DNA of 64,000 nucleotides, from the NCBI GenBank assembly GCA_951799405.1, contig OX637353.1, forward strand, positions 10,230,001 to 10,294,000. Reading direction: 5' to 3'. The stretch is from Agapetus fuscipes (taxonomy: Eukaryota; Arthropoda; Insecta; Trichoptera; Glossosomatidae). Shown one piece after another: positions 10,960-22,099 of this stretch (the first letter of the stretch is position 1; the number at the start of each line of letters is the position of its first letter). The notes beneath the pieces are model-generated. The model was not told where the DNA came from, did not search any database, and saw only the letters and a program-made list of their open reading frames with translations. The position numbers were made by a program, and so were the translations under genes.

Positions 10960-11240
10960 TTCAAAAACATTCGGACCTTATTGTTCAAAGCTCATGTTTT
11001 GACCAGATTATATAAGTATACTTATGTAATGAAACAAAAATTAAAATATTGAGGTCAGCACGTTAATTGACATGGACAATATTGTGTCATCACCCAGCCG
11101 GGTTGCTAGGAAAAGGCAAACAAATACCTTGTATTGCTTGCTAAGGATGTCATTCCAATACAAGACTGACGTTTGCTCGCCGAGAAAAAAGTTCAAAATT
11201 TTAAAATGTTTGGACTTCATGGGCTGATAGATATGAAGAT
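10960..11240 (+). repeat. R5 short interspersed repeat
   Basis: Shares GACAATATTGTGTC, CAGCCGGGTTGCTA, TTGCTAAGGATG and GACGTTTGCTCGCCGAGAAA with 40640-40830, and in inverse with 20430-20670. It is MITE-like in size, but termini and target duplications were not resolved. Confidence 0.6.
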
Positions 11241-11339
11241 ATGAATAGATATGAAGTCTGAAATGTGTGGGTCATTAAAATAGACTTCGCGGATTTCAAC
11301 TATGGTGGTGGAGAAGGGGGCGAGGGAGGATCTATAATA

Positions 11340-11720
11340 ATCTATACCTAATCTAAGTTGCAAAGATATATATACATTTAAAGCTCATATCAAATGCATG
11401 CCCACAAACAAACACATGTAGTTAATAAAAAAAAAAATCTTAGTTGCAAGGATATTCATTCAAAGCTCTCAGATGTATGCCCACAAACAAACACATGTAG
11501 TTCGCGCTTACAAATGCTGATTGTGTACTTACAAATAAAATCCAAACCTCAAATGAAAATAAGCCCTGCAACTCTTGCCGACATTCCCTGAAACAGGGGT
11601 GACATTGGCAAAGTGAACCATTTTTTACAGTATGGGTAGTCAACCTCATGTAGTTCGCGCTTACAAATGCTGAATGTGTACTTACAAATAAAATCCAAAC
11701 CTCAAATGAACATAAACCCT
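11340..11720 (+). repeat. Two overlapping partial R1 repeats
   Basis: The R1 head (AATCTAAGTTGCAAAGATAT) appears twice, at about 11352 and 11439, and the middle block TTCGCGCTTACAAATGCTGA appears at about 11502 and 11653. This indicates a rearranged or doubly inserted copy. The segment 11730-11830 that follows resembles R5. Confidence 0.7.
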
Positions 11721-12342
11721 ACTATCTGATGACAAAGATTTTGTTATGGGTTGCTAAGGACCATACGGGGACTAAGATTCTCCCTAAGCCATATCACACT
11801 TACATGGATAAGTGTGACGTTTGCCCAAAAAAAAATCAATTTAATTTAAATTTGAAAGACATTTTTGCAATAATACCTAATGACATAATTTTAATACTAA
11901 GATTTATATTTTCAAACTGCCACAAATTTAAATTTGCTGCCATTATAATAAAGGCTATATAATAACATGATTTTAATACTCAGATTAATATTTTCAAACT
12001 GCAGCCAATTTAAATTTACCACCATTTATATATTTCCGGTTCCCCAGCCAAAAGCCTAACTAAAAATACAAAATTTAGTGAAAATAAATTTTAATTTAAT
12101 TTAAATTTGAAAGACATTTTTGCAATAATACCTAATAACATAATTTTAATACTAAGATTTATATTTTCAAACTGCCACAAATTTAAATTTACCGTCATTG
12201 TAATAAAGGCTATATAATATCATGATTTTAATTCTCAGAATAATATTTTCAAACTGCAGCCAATTTAAATTTACCGCCTTGCAGCCAATTTAAATTTACC
12301 ACCATTCATGTATTTCCGGTTCCCCAGCCAAGAGCCTACTGG

Positions 12343-13005
12343 CGCGAACGTCTCGTCGATTTTGAGGCTCGTCAATGGTAATAAAGCATCCAAAGAACAT
12401 TGAAAGAATGTTTATATGTTTATTTCCGAAAATTAAATACATATGAGACCATGTTAATATCTGATTTGGAGAGCATAGCAACTAAATCGTCATTATTTAT
12501 TTTTTAGTAATGTAATACTATACCACCTACTTACTTACTTTGATTATTTTTCAAGATTTCATTTGATTTTGTCGGAAGTAATATTTGCATTGACTTATAA
12601 CATCTGAATATTTGCATTGGAGTCTGAAGTAAAATAGAAAAATAATTATATAGGTATATAATTATATATACCTATCAGCTAAATATAGCAATTAATTTTC
12701 ACTGCAAAATTCAAAGAAAAAGAAGAAAACGAAGCATGACAGCTGTCAGAAATGTGCTGCGTCTTGCGTTTCAACTCTGACAATTCTTCCCCTCGAAATC
12801 GTCAATTTTCAAGGTAATTATACATTAAATTGAAAAAAAATCATTTTTAGCGTGTTCCTTAGTTCATAAACTATTCAACAGTATATAATTTGTAGCAAGT
12901 TCTATGTTTTTTAGTACTTTTTTTTTGTATACAAAATAACAATGGTTTGAACATACACAGGATTTTGAGGTCATTTTTAACCGCCTTACTATTTTATTTT
13001 TTCAG
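12343..13005. other. Spacer upstream of the piggyBac-derived fragment
   Basis: AT-rich. A possible non-coding exon ends at about 12811 (TTTTCAAG before GTAATT) and would splice to the acceptor at 13005. Nothing else is recognised. Confidence 0.35.
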
Positions 13006-13276
13006 ATGTCTTACTCTATTTGAGAGATTAATATGTGTTTGAATGGAAATGCATCAGATGTAGAACTTGAAGATGAAGATGACGAAATTACAACCTGGGG
13101 GGAGCCAAGGATCGAAAACGGTGACCAGGAGATGGCTGCAGACGAGTTGAGCCAGATAATTGGGATGCCCATTGAAATAAACGTTGGTATTTTATTTTTT
13201 TGTTTATCTATGAAAAAATCCTCATTTTATTCAAAATATATCTCAACAAATTAGCTATAAATCGGTACCTTTATAC

Positions 13277-15258
13277 CAGAGGCGGTTCCTTTAAGAGTTT
13301 ATCCGTGCAATGCACTGCCTACATTTTGCAACAATTTTAAACATATTGTGGTGCATCAGTACAGAAGATGAAAGAAAACCAGATATCTGAAATCAGATAA
13401 AAAGAAGATAATCCGAAAATTGTGCGTGCCCACCCCTAGTAGTGGGCCCGCGAGAACGAGCGGGAGTATAAAACGCGTACGCCAGCGCTCCAAACAGACA
13501 GACACACTGGGACCACGGAACGAGCAACATCTTACCGCGCTCCCGCCAAAATTGCAAGCCGTCTCGCGTTCCCGCCGATTTCCAAGCAGAGACGCAAAAC
13601 AACTTTGCACCGTCGCCTGGACGTCTCCGCAGACCACTACATCATCACCAGAGAAACTTCGAGACCACCGAGCGGACATCTACATCTCCCGCCAAAATCT
13701 CAAGACATCTCTCGCGTTCCCGCCAATTTCCAAGCAGAGACGACATCTTACCTCGTGCCTTCGCCTGGACATCTCCAGCTTCATCATACCTTCACCTGGA
13801 CATCTCCAGCTTCGCCACATCTTCACCTAGAAGATTCTCAAGACCTCGCCCGGAACAGACTTGAGGCAACCGTCTCCTACAGCACACTGCTCACATCACA
13901 ACACAAAAGGTCCTTCTTAGGGCCACTTTTAATTTTCCTCAAAAGTTTACAGTTTTTTCTCCTGCTCACAACAAAAGGTCCTTGTTAGGGCCAATCTGAA
14001 CTTCCTCAAAAGTTTCAAGTTACTTCCTATTTGCCAACTTCCATATTTCCTTTCCTTCCCCCACTTCAAGCATCAAGCATCCTGCTCGCCTCACAAGCAA
14101 GGCGGATGAAGGAGGACTTCCGCCTGGACGCAGCTTGAAGACCGGAAGATTGCAACCAAGACAACATTTTGAATTACCTTTGATTGAACAGTACTGACTG
14201 CATTAAAAATATACACTTTTAAATACGGGCTTTCAATTCTCACCACACTCACTCAACCTCCAAAATATAAATGTGAATTTATTTTAAAGAAAAATGTTTA
14301 TGAACAATTTGAATGATTGATATTCAATAATCAAAGATCGATGTATGTGGCGACATCTGTGGAGAGCATGTGGACCATCTGCGAGTAACATAATTGTAAA
14401 CAAAATAATGAATGAATGCCCACTGCCCGGCACCGCGTGCACATCGTGATCTGCCTTCAATATTATGAAAAACTACGTACAGTTTAACATATTGGTTCCA
14501 AACGGTGGCATGAGACAAGGACAATCAATCTAATAGCGTTTCACATGTGTTCGAAAGAGATCGCAATAGTCGTCCTCCGGCAATGCACAGAGCATAATAT
14601 TATAAGCAGGGAATAATATTATACAAACCTAATTCGTCATTGATCATGTGTCAAAATCTTCAAAGGCGGTTACTTTATTTACAAATATTCTATTTTTTCG
14701 TGAATATTTCTGAAACTATTTTGAAAATATTGCGAATATGTGGAGGCCTAATCATTATTTAATATTGTGAAAATGAATTCTACCCATAATTCTAAAAATA
14801 AAGTAAATGTGGACTTAAGGAAAGCCGTACTGCTTTTGAAAAAAACAATGGTTATAGAAAGTTGTGGGCTTCTCAGACTGGAATTAAAAGCATTCAAAAT
14901 TGTAAATATATGTCAATAACAGTCAATTGGATATTGTAAAAAAAGTACTATAATTGTAAAAAAAAATTGTTCTGTTTTCCTTGTCATATTTTTATTGGTG
15001 ATAAATCGTAGAGTGAAGATGCCTAGTGATAGAAGCTTTCTCTCAGACGAAGGAGCGAGGGATGGATTTCCCCTTTTAAACTGTAGGTACGTGTTTATTA
15101 TATATTTATTTGTTAGATAACAAAACGAGTGTGGGTATGTACCTTCATAATGTAAGCATTTCTTGGGATTACCTTTCAAAATAAAATGGAAGATATAAGC
15201 AAAATCGAATTTGAAAAAAATATGAACTACCAACATTTTCACTCAGGAGCCGCCTCTG
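13277..15258. mobile_element. Non-autonomous hAT-like element, 1982 bp
   Basis: The termini are CAGAGGCGGTTCCT and its near-complement AGGAGCCGCCTCTG. It is flanked by a perfect 8-bp duplication CTTTATAC (13269-13276 and 15259-15266), the hAT signature. No transposase frame is present. A solo LTR was inserted later (13421-14262). The rest of the interior is AT-rich with no recognised gene. Confidence 0.9.
13421..14262. mobile_element. Solo LTR (842 bp) inside the hAT element
   Basis: Begins TGTGCGTGCCC, ends CTCAACCTCCA, and is flanked by AAAT on both sides (13417-13420, 14263-14266). A TATA-like GAGTATAAAACGCG lies near 13465, as expected for a U3 promoter. The block AAAGGTCCTTNTTAGGGCC is repeated near 13908 and 13973. 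A 4-bp duplication and TG..CA ends fit a Ty3/gypsy or BEL/Pao LTR. The internal region was probably lost by LTR-LTR recombination. It is markedly more GC-rich than the surrounding DNA. Confidence 0.8.
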
Positions 15259-15649
15259 CTTTATACTCGTATCTTTATAACTAATCACAGATTGTACTGC
15301 ATTGACATTGACTGAAGTCCTCTAAAATAGCTTTTCTATGGTTCCAATTTCTATTTTATTTGTGGATGATATTATAAACGTAACTATTTATTTATTTTCA
15401 GGCACCTAGTGATGTTGACCAGGAGGAAGAAGCAAATGCGGTGGAAGGTGATGGACAACATCGGGCCCATTCGTTGCGGACAGAAGTACGCTGGCGACAC
15501 CGTGACTTGGATATTCCCGACACAATGTGCACTGCCAGTTTTTTACAATCCATTAAAATTTTAACGTCGCTGGAATATTTTCAATTATTTGTAGATGACG
15601 CAATAATGGAAAATATGGTTCAGCAGCCTAATTTATATTCATCACAATC

Positions 15650-15806
15650 GGACGGCGGACAGTGAGAAGACCACGTTCAAGATGGCTGGATGGAGTGGTG
15701 GCGGATAGCCGTGCAGTGGGAATGTGAGACTGGAAGAGGAAGATGTTGGATAGACAGCGCTGGCAGCGGTTGCTGAGGGAGGTCGTGCCAATGATGATGA
15801 TGATGT
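15650..15806 (+). mobile_element. Non-LTR retrotransposon 3' end fragment
   Basis: In one frame it reads RRPRSRWLDGVVADSRAVGM, a stop, then DWKRKMLDRQRWQRLLREVV. This is the usual C-terminus of insect LINE ORFs. It is followed by an ATG-repeat tail (15791-15806). It truncates the piggyBac frame. Confidence 0.7.
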
Positions 15807-16155
15807 GACTATTATAAAACTTTGTTACTACTATAAGCAAACTGTAAATGAAATAAAATAAAAATATTTCATTTTTTTTTTCTAATTTTGTTTTTTTTAA
15901 ATATTATAATAATATCAAAAAATGTATATAATTTGCAGAAGCAAACATTTTGCAAGTTTGTCATGACAACCTTACGGGAACTTTGCTATGACAAATTTCC
16001 TGCAAGCTTGTTGCTGGGAAACTAGAAAGTTTGATTCAAACTTGCCTCAAGTGTATATATATACTTGCCATGGTGAACTTGCAGCAAGCCTTCACTTTTG
16101 ACACATCAAACTTGTTGCAAGTCAGATTCAAGTTTAAAATGCTATCTGGGAAATT
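15807..16155. other. Spacer with clustered CAAACTTG / CTTGCAAG half-sites
   Basis: No gene. From 15945 to 16140 about eight imperfect repeats of CAAGTTTG or CAAACTTG occur in both orientations. The stretch ends abruptly at the truncated copia LTR. Confidence 0.5.
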
Positions 16156-16305
16156 AATATTATCTAATTATCCTGCCGTTTCAACATAATTTCAACAGGT
16201 TATGGGCCCAGAAACGTAGAGGTCATCAATATTTTATTTAGATCGATGGTAGAGGTGAAATAAAAGTGTTAAATGAATATTGAAAATTGTTCCTGAAACA
16301 AGAAA

Positions 16306-18153
16306 GTGAAAATGGCGTTTAGTGAGAATATTTTTGATTCCATTTTAAAATTGAAAGATTCTGTTACTTTTCCCATGTGGGAGAAAGAAATTAGAATATT
16401 GTTGAATGCAAAGAAATTAATAAGATTTATTAATGGCGAGGAAAAGCCAACAGATATTACAAAAATTGAAGAATGGGAGTCAAAAGATGCATTGGCTCAG
16501 TATTATATTTTAAGAACCATTGATAATACTGTAAAATCTCATATATTAAGTAGCGAAAATGCATATGAGATGTATTCAACGCTGTGCAATGTGTATAAAA
16601 AGAACACAGCAACAAAAAAGCAAGCTATTGACAGATTTTTTTGGATTTCAATTTATCAAATGTGAAGACATGGCTAGCAATATAGCAGCTCTTCAAAATT
16701 TAGCCTTTCGATTAAATGGGCTGAAAATGGATATAAATGATGAAATGATTATGGCAAGACTAATTTTAGCACTTCCAGAGGAATATAATTATTTTTCAAG
16801 CGCCTGGGACTCAACTGCAAAGGAGGAAAAGAAATTAGAAAATTTAAAAAGCAGATTGTTGGCCGAAGAAGAGAAATTGAGAGGAACTAAATCTATTGAT
16901 AAAATGGCTTTCAAAACTTTTTACAAATAATTACAATAAAAAACAGGACTATAAAAATCGAAATAATAGACAATTTCTAAAATGTTTTAACTGTGGAGGG
17001 TCGTATCATTATGCAAGTGAATGTTAAAAACCAAAACAAGAGAGACAGTACCAATATAAAAATAATCAGAATCAATTATCTCCATGCTTGCATTGTAACA
17101 AAACAAATCATTCATCAGAAAAATGCTGGAAAAGAAACATTGGATACCAAAGGAGAGATTTTAATAATAAAAACAAAGATAAAAACAATTCGAGGACCAG
17201 TTATTTTGTTGATAGCTATACCTATATCTGAATATGTTAATGTGGACTCAACTTTTGTTGTGGATAGTGGATGTAATGCTCATCTCACTCGAGAGAGGAA
17301 TATATTGACTGACGTTGAGGAAACTGAAAAACAACAAATAAATGTTGCAAAGAAAGGTCAAAAGCTGGATGCAAGTTTGATAGGAAAAGTGGAAGCAGAC
17401 AATGTAGTTCTAACCAAGGTATCATTATGTGCCTGAATTAACAACAAATTTATTGTCGGTCAATGTTATAACAGAAAAAGGTGGGATTGTGATTTTCAAT
17501 AAAAATAATGTAAAAATATTCCAAAATTGTCAAATTAAGGCCAAAGGAGGATATTTATCGCTTGAAGGAAAGAAAAACAGTAATGGACTTTATGAAGAGC
17601 ATTTGAAGACACAAAATGAGCAAGAAGCTCTCATAACTCAACAAGAAGTAACACAATGGCATAATAAGATGGGACATATCAATTATGAAGATTTGAAGAA
17701 GTTACCTGATCTGTGTGAGGGAGTGACTAAAGCTATCAAGATGTGTAATAATGATATATTCTGTGAATCATGTATTATAGCTAAACAAACAAGAAAACCA
17801 TTCAACACAATTAGCAAGACCTCTTCAAATAATTCACACTGATATTTGCGGGAAAATATATCCACCTACTTACGATAATGAACAATATGTATTAATTAAT
17901 TTGTCGGGGTTATAGCCGCGTGGGCCAAGAGGGCTGATCTTTCTAGCGTGTTTCGAATGGAACAACGTTGGTTCGATCCCTGCTTGGGTCACTTGACTTT
18001 AACTTTGACCCTGGTTCAACAGATGTAATTGGGTAATTATTATTTAATAATTCATTAATAATTAACAATAATGAATTATTAAATGATGATATTAATACCT
18101 GTTTCTGGCCAGGTAGAATAGGTTGGTGAATTGCATTCCTCTTCACAAATCTA

Positions 18154-18185
<32 letters not shown>

Positions 18186-20074
18186 CACTTATGGATGACT
18201 ATACCCATTTTTTGAAAATATATTTACTGCATTACAAATCAGAAGCAGAAGAATACATAAGACAATATGTAGCTGAAGGTGAAGCCCACTTCAACATGAA
18301 AGTGGAGAAGATTCGATGTGACAATGGTGGTGAATACAGCAGCAATCAATTTTAGGATTGGTGTAGAAAGAAAGGTATCACTCTGGATTATACTGTTCCA
18401 CACAGTCCTCAACTAAATGGGAAAGCTGAACGAGTAAATCTTTCATTGATGAATAAAGTAAATGCCATGTTGCATAACTGCAAATTAAGCAACAGAATGT
18501 GGGGATATGACGCAATGACTGCTGCATATCTGATGAACAGAAGCCCATCAGTAACAGTAGACACCACACCAGCAGAGAAATGGTATTTTATCAAACCCAA
18601 TCTATCAAGATTAATCATTTTTGGTTCAGTTGTTTATACAAAAGTTTTAGGTCATCTGAAGAAACTAGAACCAAGAGGTCAGAAAGGGTTATTTATTGGA
18701 TATACCTATGTGGGTTATAGAATCTGGAATCCAAAAACCGGAAGAGTATATGTCTCAAGAGATGTACAGATAATAGATTCTTATGAACCTGAACATCAGT
18801 CTGACAATATTTCAAGAACACACATTCACATTGATGATTTACAATTTGAAGAGGAAATTCATCAAGAAACTGTTGAAGAACAAAATCAAATCTAAAATTT
18901 AGATAATCAACAAGAAGAAAATGTTGAAAGCCAAGATGAAGGCTATCAAAGACCGCAACGTGAGAGAAGAATGCCGGATAGATACAATGACTATGTCATG
19001 TTTACCCTGCTCACCGAAGAATCTCCTTTTACCTATGATGAATGCATGCAAAGTAATGATAAGCAAAAATGGATTGAAGCAATTGAAGAGGAAAAAGACA
19101 GTTTAATAAAGAACACAACATGGGATTTGGTCAACGAAGAGTGTGCTAAAGGAAAAGAGACAATCACAAGCCATTGGTTATTCAAGATTAAGGAAAATGG
19201 ACGGTATAAAGCGAGACTAGTAGCTCGAGGCTGTCAGCAAAAAGAACACTTGGATTATCGGTACATATACAGTTCTGTTGTACAATCTAATTCATTGAGA
19301 ATGCTATTAGCAATAGCCGCTTCAGAAAAATTGAAAATCAGTACTTTTGATGTGAAATCTGCCTTTTTATACGGGAAACTAGAAGAAGAAATTTATATGC
19401 ATTTGCCGAAAGACATGTATGTACCAGGTAAAATATGCCGACTCAAAAAATCTATATATGGACTCAAACAGGCTCCACATCAATGGTATAAACGCCTGAC
19501 ACAATTTTTATACTCAGAAGGACTCCAACCGTTGCAAACAGATCAATGTGTTTTCAAATCAACAAAAGCAGATGAAAAATTGTTCATCGCCATACATGTT
19601 GATGATGGTATTGTAATAGGAGAAAATAATCATTACATGCACAACCTACTAAACAAGCTGAGTAAACTTTTTGAAACCACTATCAATCATGAACCTAACA
19701 TTTATTTAGGGATGAATATTGAACAAACCGAAGAGGGAGTGTTTGTTAGTCAACAAAATTATGCTGAGCAAGTTATTAAGAAGTACAATATGCAACAAGC
19801 AAAAGCAACTAATACTCCGATTGCTCATCAAGACAATGCACAAGATAATGAAGAGTGTGCATCATCTGATTTCCCATATCAAGAAATTGTGGGGAGTTTA
19901 CTTTATATGTCAATAAAGACTCGTCCTGATATAAGCTATGCGGTAAATTATGCTAGCCGCTTCTCAAAACAACCAATGAACAAGGATGTTAGAATATCAA
20001 GAGGACACTTCGATATAATATTAAAGGAAGCACAAAAGATGAAATATTTTACAATAAGCTCATGTCTTAATTAA
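16306..20074 (+). pseudogene. Broken copia Gag-Pol reading frame
   Basis: Domains in order: Gag (16306 on, frameshift near 16640); CCHC knuckle at about 16984-17027 (CFNCGGSYHYASEC, then a stop); protease with VVDSGCNAHLT (about 17260); GAG-pre-integrase HNKMGHINYEDL; integrase with HTDICGK, CDNGGEY and LNGKAERVN; reverse transcriptase with FDVKSAFLYGKLEEEIYM and HVDDGIVIG. The integrase is split by a SINE (about 17905-18185), with a frameshift at about 17825 and stops near 18352 and 18892. After SRFSKQPMNKDV the frame jumps to a short C-terminal tail, so the RNase H region (about 150 aa) appears deleted. It cannot mobilise itself. Confidence 0.85.
17905..18185 (+). mobile_element. tRNA-derived SINE, family 1, inserted in the copia integrase
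   Basis: Starts GTCGGGGTTATAGCCGCG. An A-box-like segment is followed by the B box GGTTCGATCCC near 17971. Then come an AT-rich body with AATAATTCATTAATA inverted units, TGGCCAGGTAGAATAGGTTGG, and a long A tail (18159-18180). Other copies lie at 28662, 54806 and (minus) 56850. The A tail indicates LINE-driven retroposition after the copia element had landed. Confidence 0.85.
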
Positions 20075-20429
20075 TTGTTTGCTTTATTTATTCAAACTAT
20101 TGTTAAAATTTGTAAATCATTATGTTATTATTATTGTGTAATTCTTTATTTTATGTTCATTATTATTTTTGTTTAAGTAGTTGAATTTAATAAATGAAAC
20201 AAATATTTAGTTAGAATAAGTTTGAATATAGAACACTGTTTTTGAATTGGGAAAACAAAGGAATGTCATTGAGTGAAAACAATATGCTGTTGTTGTGAAA
20301 AGTCTGTGCGAGATAAATAAATATTATCTAATTATCCTGCCGGTTCAACATAATTTCAACAATGTGAAGGAAAGTACGTTTTGTCAATTAGTGTCCGTGT
20401 AATATTTATTATCTATGATAATATATTAT

Positions 20430-20672
20430 GGTACTTAATGTGTTTTCAAAAAAGATTTTTAAAGTTTCAAGCCTTCGACGGACCATAAGAGTGACGTAAA
20501 TGGAATGTGCTGGATTTTTTAATTTAGAACTTTCTTCCCGGCGAGCAAACGTTATATAGTCGTGTGTGGGACTGCTGTCCTTAGCAACCAATTAAAAATA
20601 TTTATTTGCCTTTTCCCTAGCACCCCGGCCGTGTGACGACACATTGTTTTCTATGCCAATTCAGACCCTGAG
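20430..20672 (-). repeat. R5 short interspersed repeat
   Basis: Inverse copy of the repeat at 10960 and 40640: CGGCGAGCAAACGT, GTCCTTAGCAACCAATT, TTTTCCCTAGCACCCCGGC and GTGTGACGACACATTG. It sits just upstream of the Arc-like gag. Confidence 0.6.
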
Positions 20673-20750
20673 AAAATTGTGAGGTTTTAACCTTAAAAGA
20701 ATTGTGCCTTTTGAACACCGTCAAATTCACAAGGAACAGCATAGGACACC

Positions 20751-21632
20751 ATGTCAATTACGCTGACCCTAGAGCAGCTGAGAAAACAGCTTGCGGCAGC
20801 TGTCGCAGAGGCCCAACTAGCTGATCCAGAGGATGACACGTTCATAGGATGCAAAGCGTGTTACGGAGGGTCAAGAAAGAGCAGGGAATTGGAGCTGTTC
20901 ATCACCTCTGTAACCGTCTTCAAGGAGATACATGAAATCTCCGACAAAACTGCCGTCGACCAGCTTCCGCTTATCCTCAGCGGAGAAGCAGGTGTATGGT
21001 GGCAAGTACACAAGGCACACATCACCACCTTCGACCAAGCAATGGCAGCATTGCTTTCAAGATTTGCAGCGAAGCAAGACTACGAAGTGTACTCTGAAAT
21101 TTTTTCAGTGAAACAACATGTGACGACTGCCACCAGCATATTCCTTGCAGAGAAGCGGGCATTACTTGATGAACTACCTGACCTGCCAGAATCTGTGCAA
21201 ATGGATATGCTATACGGTCTGCTCAATGATAAAATCCAGAACGGGATACCTAGAGAGTCAGTGACAGAGTTTTGGGAGCTGATTGAAAAAGCTAGGGAAA
21301 TAGAACAAGCTGATAAAACCAGCAGTGAAACTGAAGATAAAGAATTTGAAAAGATTGAAGACAAAACTCAATGCTTTTATTGTTATTTTCAAGGGCACAC
21401 GGAAGATGTATGCAGACGTAAGGCCGAGGAAACTCGACCACTTGAAGTGACTGAGCAACTTCCCAAGGTGTCATGTTTTAGATGCGGAAAAGTTGGCGTA
21501 GTCAAGAGCAAGTGTGCGACATGCAAAGCTGCGAAGAAAAAACTTCGACGCAAGGAAAAACCATTGTTTCCTCGACAATGGGCGAGCTACAGGAAGAAGC
21601 GTGCCTTGACACAGGTGCAAACGCCAACATAG
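20751..21632 (+). CDS. Arc-like retrotransposon Gag
   Basis: 293 codons. It shares with insect Arc proteins the N-terminal LEQLRKQLAAAVA, the CYGGSRKSRELELFI block, WWQVHKAHITTF, KRALLDELPDLPES and LYGLLNDKIQNGIPRESV. Two knuckles follow: CFYCYFQGHTEDVC is a complete CCHC, and CFRCGKVGVVKSKC has lost its His. Arc-type capsids package RNA, and the gene family descends from Ty3/gypsy Gag. A protease frame overlaps the end in the -1 register, so I read it as a retroelement gag rather than a domesticated Arc gene. The start ATG lies in a good context (ACACCATGT). Confidence 0.75.
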   Translation: MSITLTLEQLRKQLAAAVAEAQLADPEDDTFIGCKACYGGSRKSRELELFITSVTVFKEIHEISDKTAVDQLPLILSGEAGVWWQVHKAHITTFDQAMAALLSRFAAKQDYEVYSEIFSVKQHVTTATSIFLAEKRALLDELPDLPESVQMDMLYGLLNDKIQNGIPRESVTEFWELIEKAREIEQADKTSSETEDKEFEKIEDKTQCFYCYFQGHTEDVCRRKAEETRPLEVTEQLPKVSCFRCGKVGVVKSKCATCKAAKKKLRRKEKPLFPRQWASYRKKRALTQVQTPT

Positions 21633-21763
21633 CTTCGTCGCGTTTGCGTGATCACTTAATTAAATTAGGGTATAAAGGGACCAAAGTCACCACAAACATT
21701 ACATTGGCAGATGGGCTGACAGAAAAGCGGGACCTGGAAACATGGATTTATAAACCGGTGTGA
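21482..21763 (+). pseudogene. Retroviral-type aspartic protease fragment, -1 frame to gag, cut by an insertion
   Basis: The frame overlaps gag and carries ACLDTGANANIASSRL, the DTG active-site motif of retropepsins, then LGYKGTKV and ITLADG. It ends a few codons later because a 3.6-kb element is inserted at 21759. An A-run at 21535-21542 (AAG AAA AAA in the gag frame) is a possible slip site. No reverse transcriptase follows after 25356, so the rest of the retroelement is gone. Confidence 0.65.
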
Positions 21764-22099
21764 AGACAGCCTGACAGGTGCCAGCCTAACAGTTGGGATG
21801 GCCTGACGGGTGAACAAAAATTCCCCATATTAACAAAATAAATAATTTAAACTTAATTAAAAAGCAATAAAACTATAAAAAGTACTTATAAAACTATACC
21901 AAATGAATAACTATACAATAATCTACTACAATATTAAATAAAATGTAATAATAAACTCGGCTATCAATAATTGGAGCACATTTAGTAAAATGCAAATTAT
22001 TGAAAAAACTAAAACATAGACACAACATTTTCACTACTGATTATGTTAATTAGTAACCAATGTTAGTAACATAATGAAGCATATAAAGCAAAAGAATTT

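Larger units (their letters stand above)
10427..12342. mobile_element. Element with about 220-bp terminal inverted repeats, left tip lost in gap
   Basis: The arm from 10427 (GGGGAACCGGAAATACATGA) reappears inverted at 12104-12325, and a shorter inverted copy lies at 11827-12047. The arms contain repeated GGCGGTAAATTTAAATT and TTTGAAAATATTATTCTGAG blocks. Both right-hand copies continue outward with CAGCCAARAGCCTA, so the true terminus extends past GGGG and its left counterpart should be in the N run. No transposase is seen. Later insertions (R5 and R1 repeats) fill the interior. Confidence 0.6.
13006..15665 (+). pseudogene. piggyBac transposase-derived 5' fragment
   Basis: Exon 13006-13182 (ATG at 13033; acidic, 50 codons) joins in phase 0 to an exon starting at 15402 that runs to a stop at 15663-15665. 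The joined frame has an acidic N-terminal region and then the start of the DDE_Tnp_1_7 domain (LEYFQLFVDDAIMENMVQQ, NLYSSQ). Homology stops near 15645, before any catalytic Asp, where a LINE 3' end begins, so the protein is truncated and cannot transpose. The donor at 13183 (GTTGGT) is weak. The intron contains a 1982-bp hAT insertion. It could be an exapted short protein, but I see no support for that. Confidence 0.65.
16156..20361 (+). mobile_element. Ty1/copia-type retrotransposon, decayed, 5'-truncated LTR
   Basis: The last 42 bp of the left LTR (16156-16197, ending TTCAACA) match the right LTR end at 20320-20361 with one mismatch (CCGTTTC versus CCGGTTC). Directly after the left LTR is GGTTATGGGCCCAG, the half-tRNA primer site used by Drosophila copia. 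The left LTR upstream of 16156 does not match the right one, so it is truncated or replaced. The interior is coding remnants plus one SINE. Confidence 0.85.

Noticed and set aside
13420..13988. Coding frames of 127-136 codons
   Set aside because: They lie inside a solo LTR with TATA-like promoter and short direct repeats; overlapping frames on both strands are compositional.
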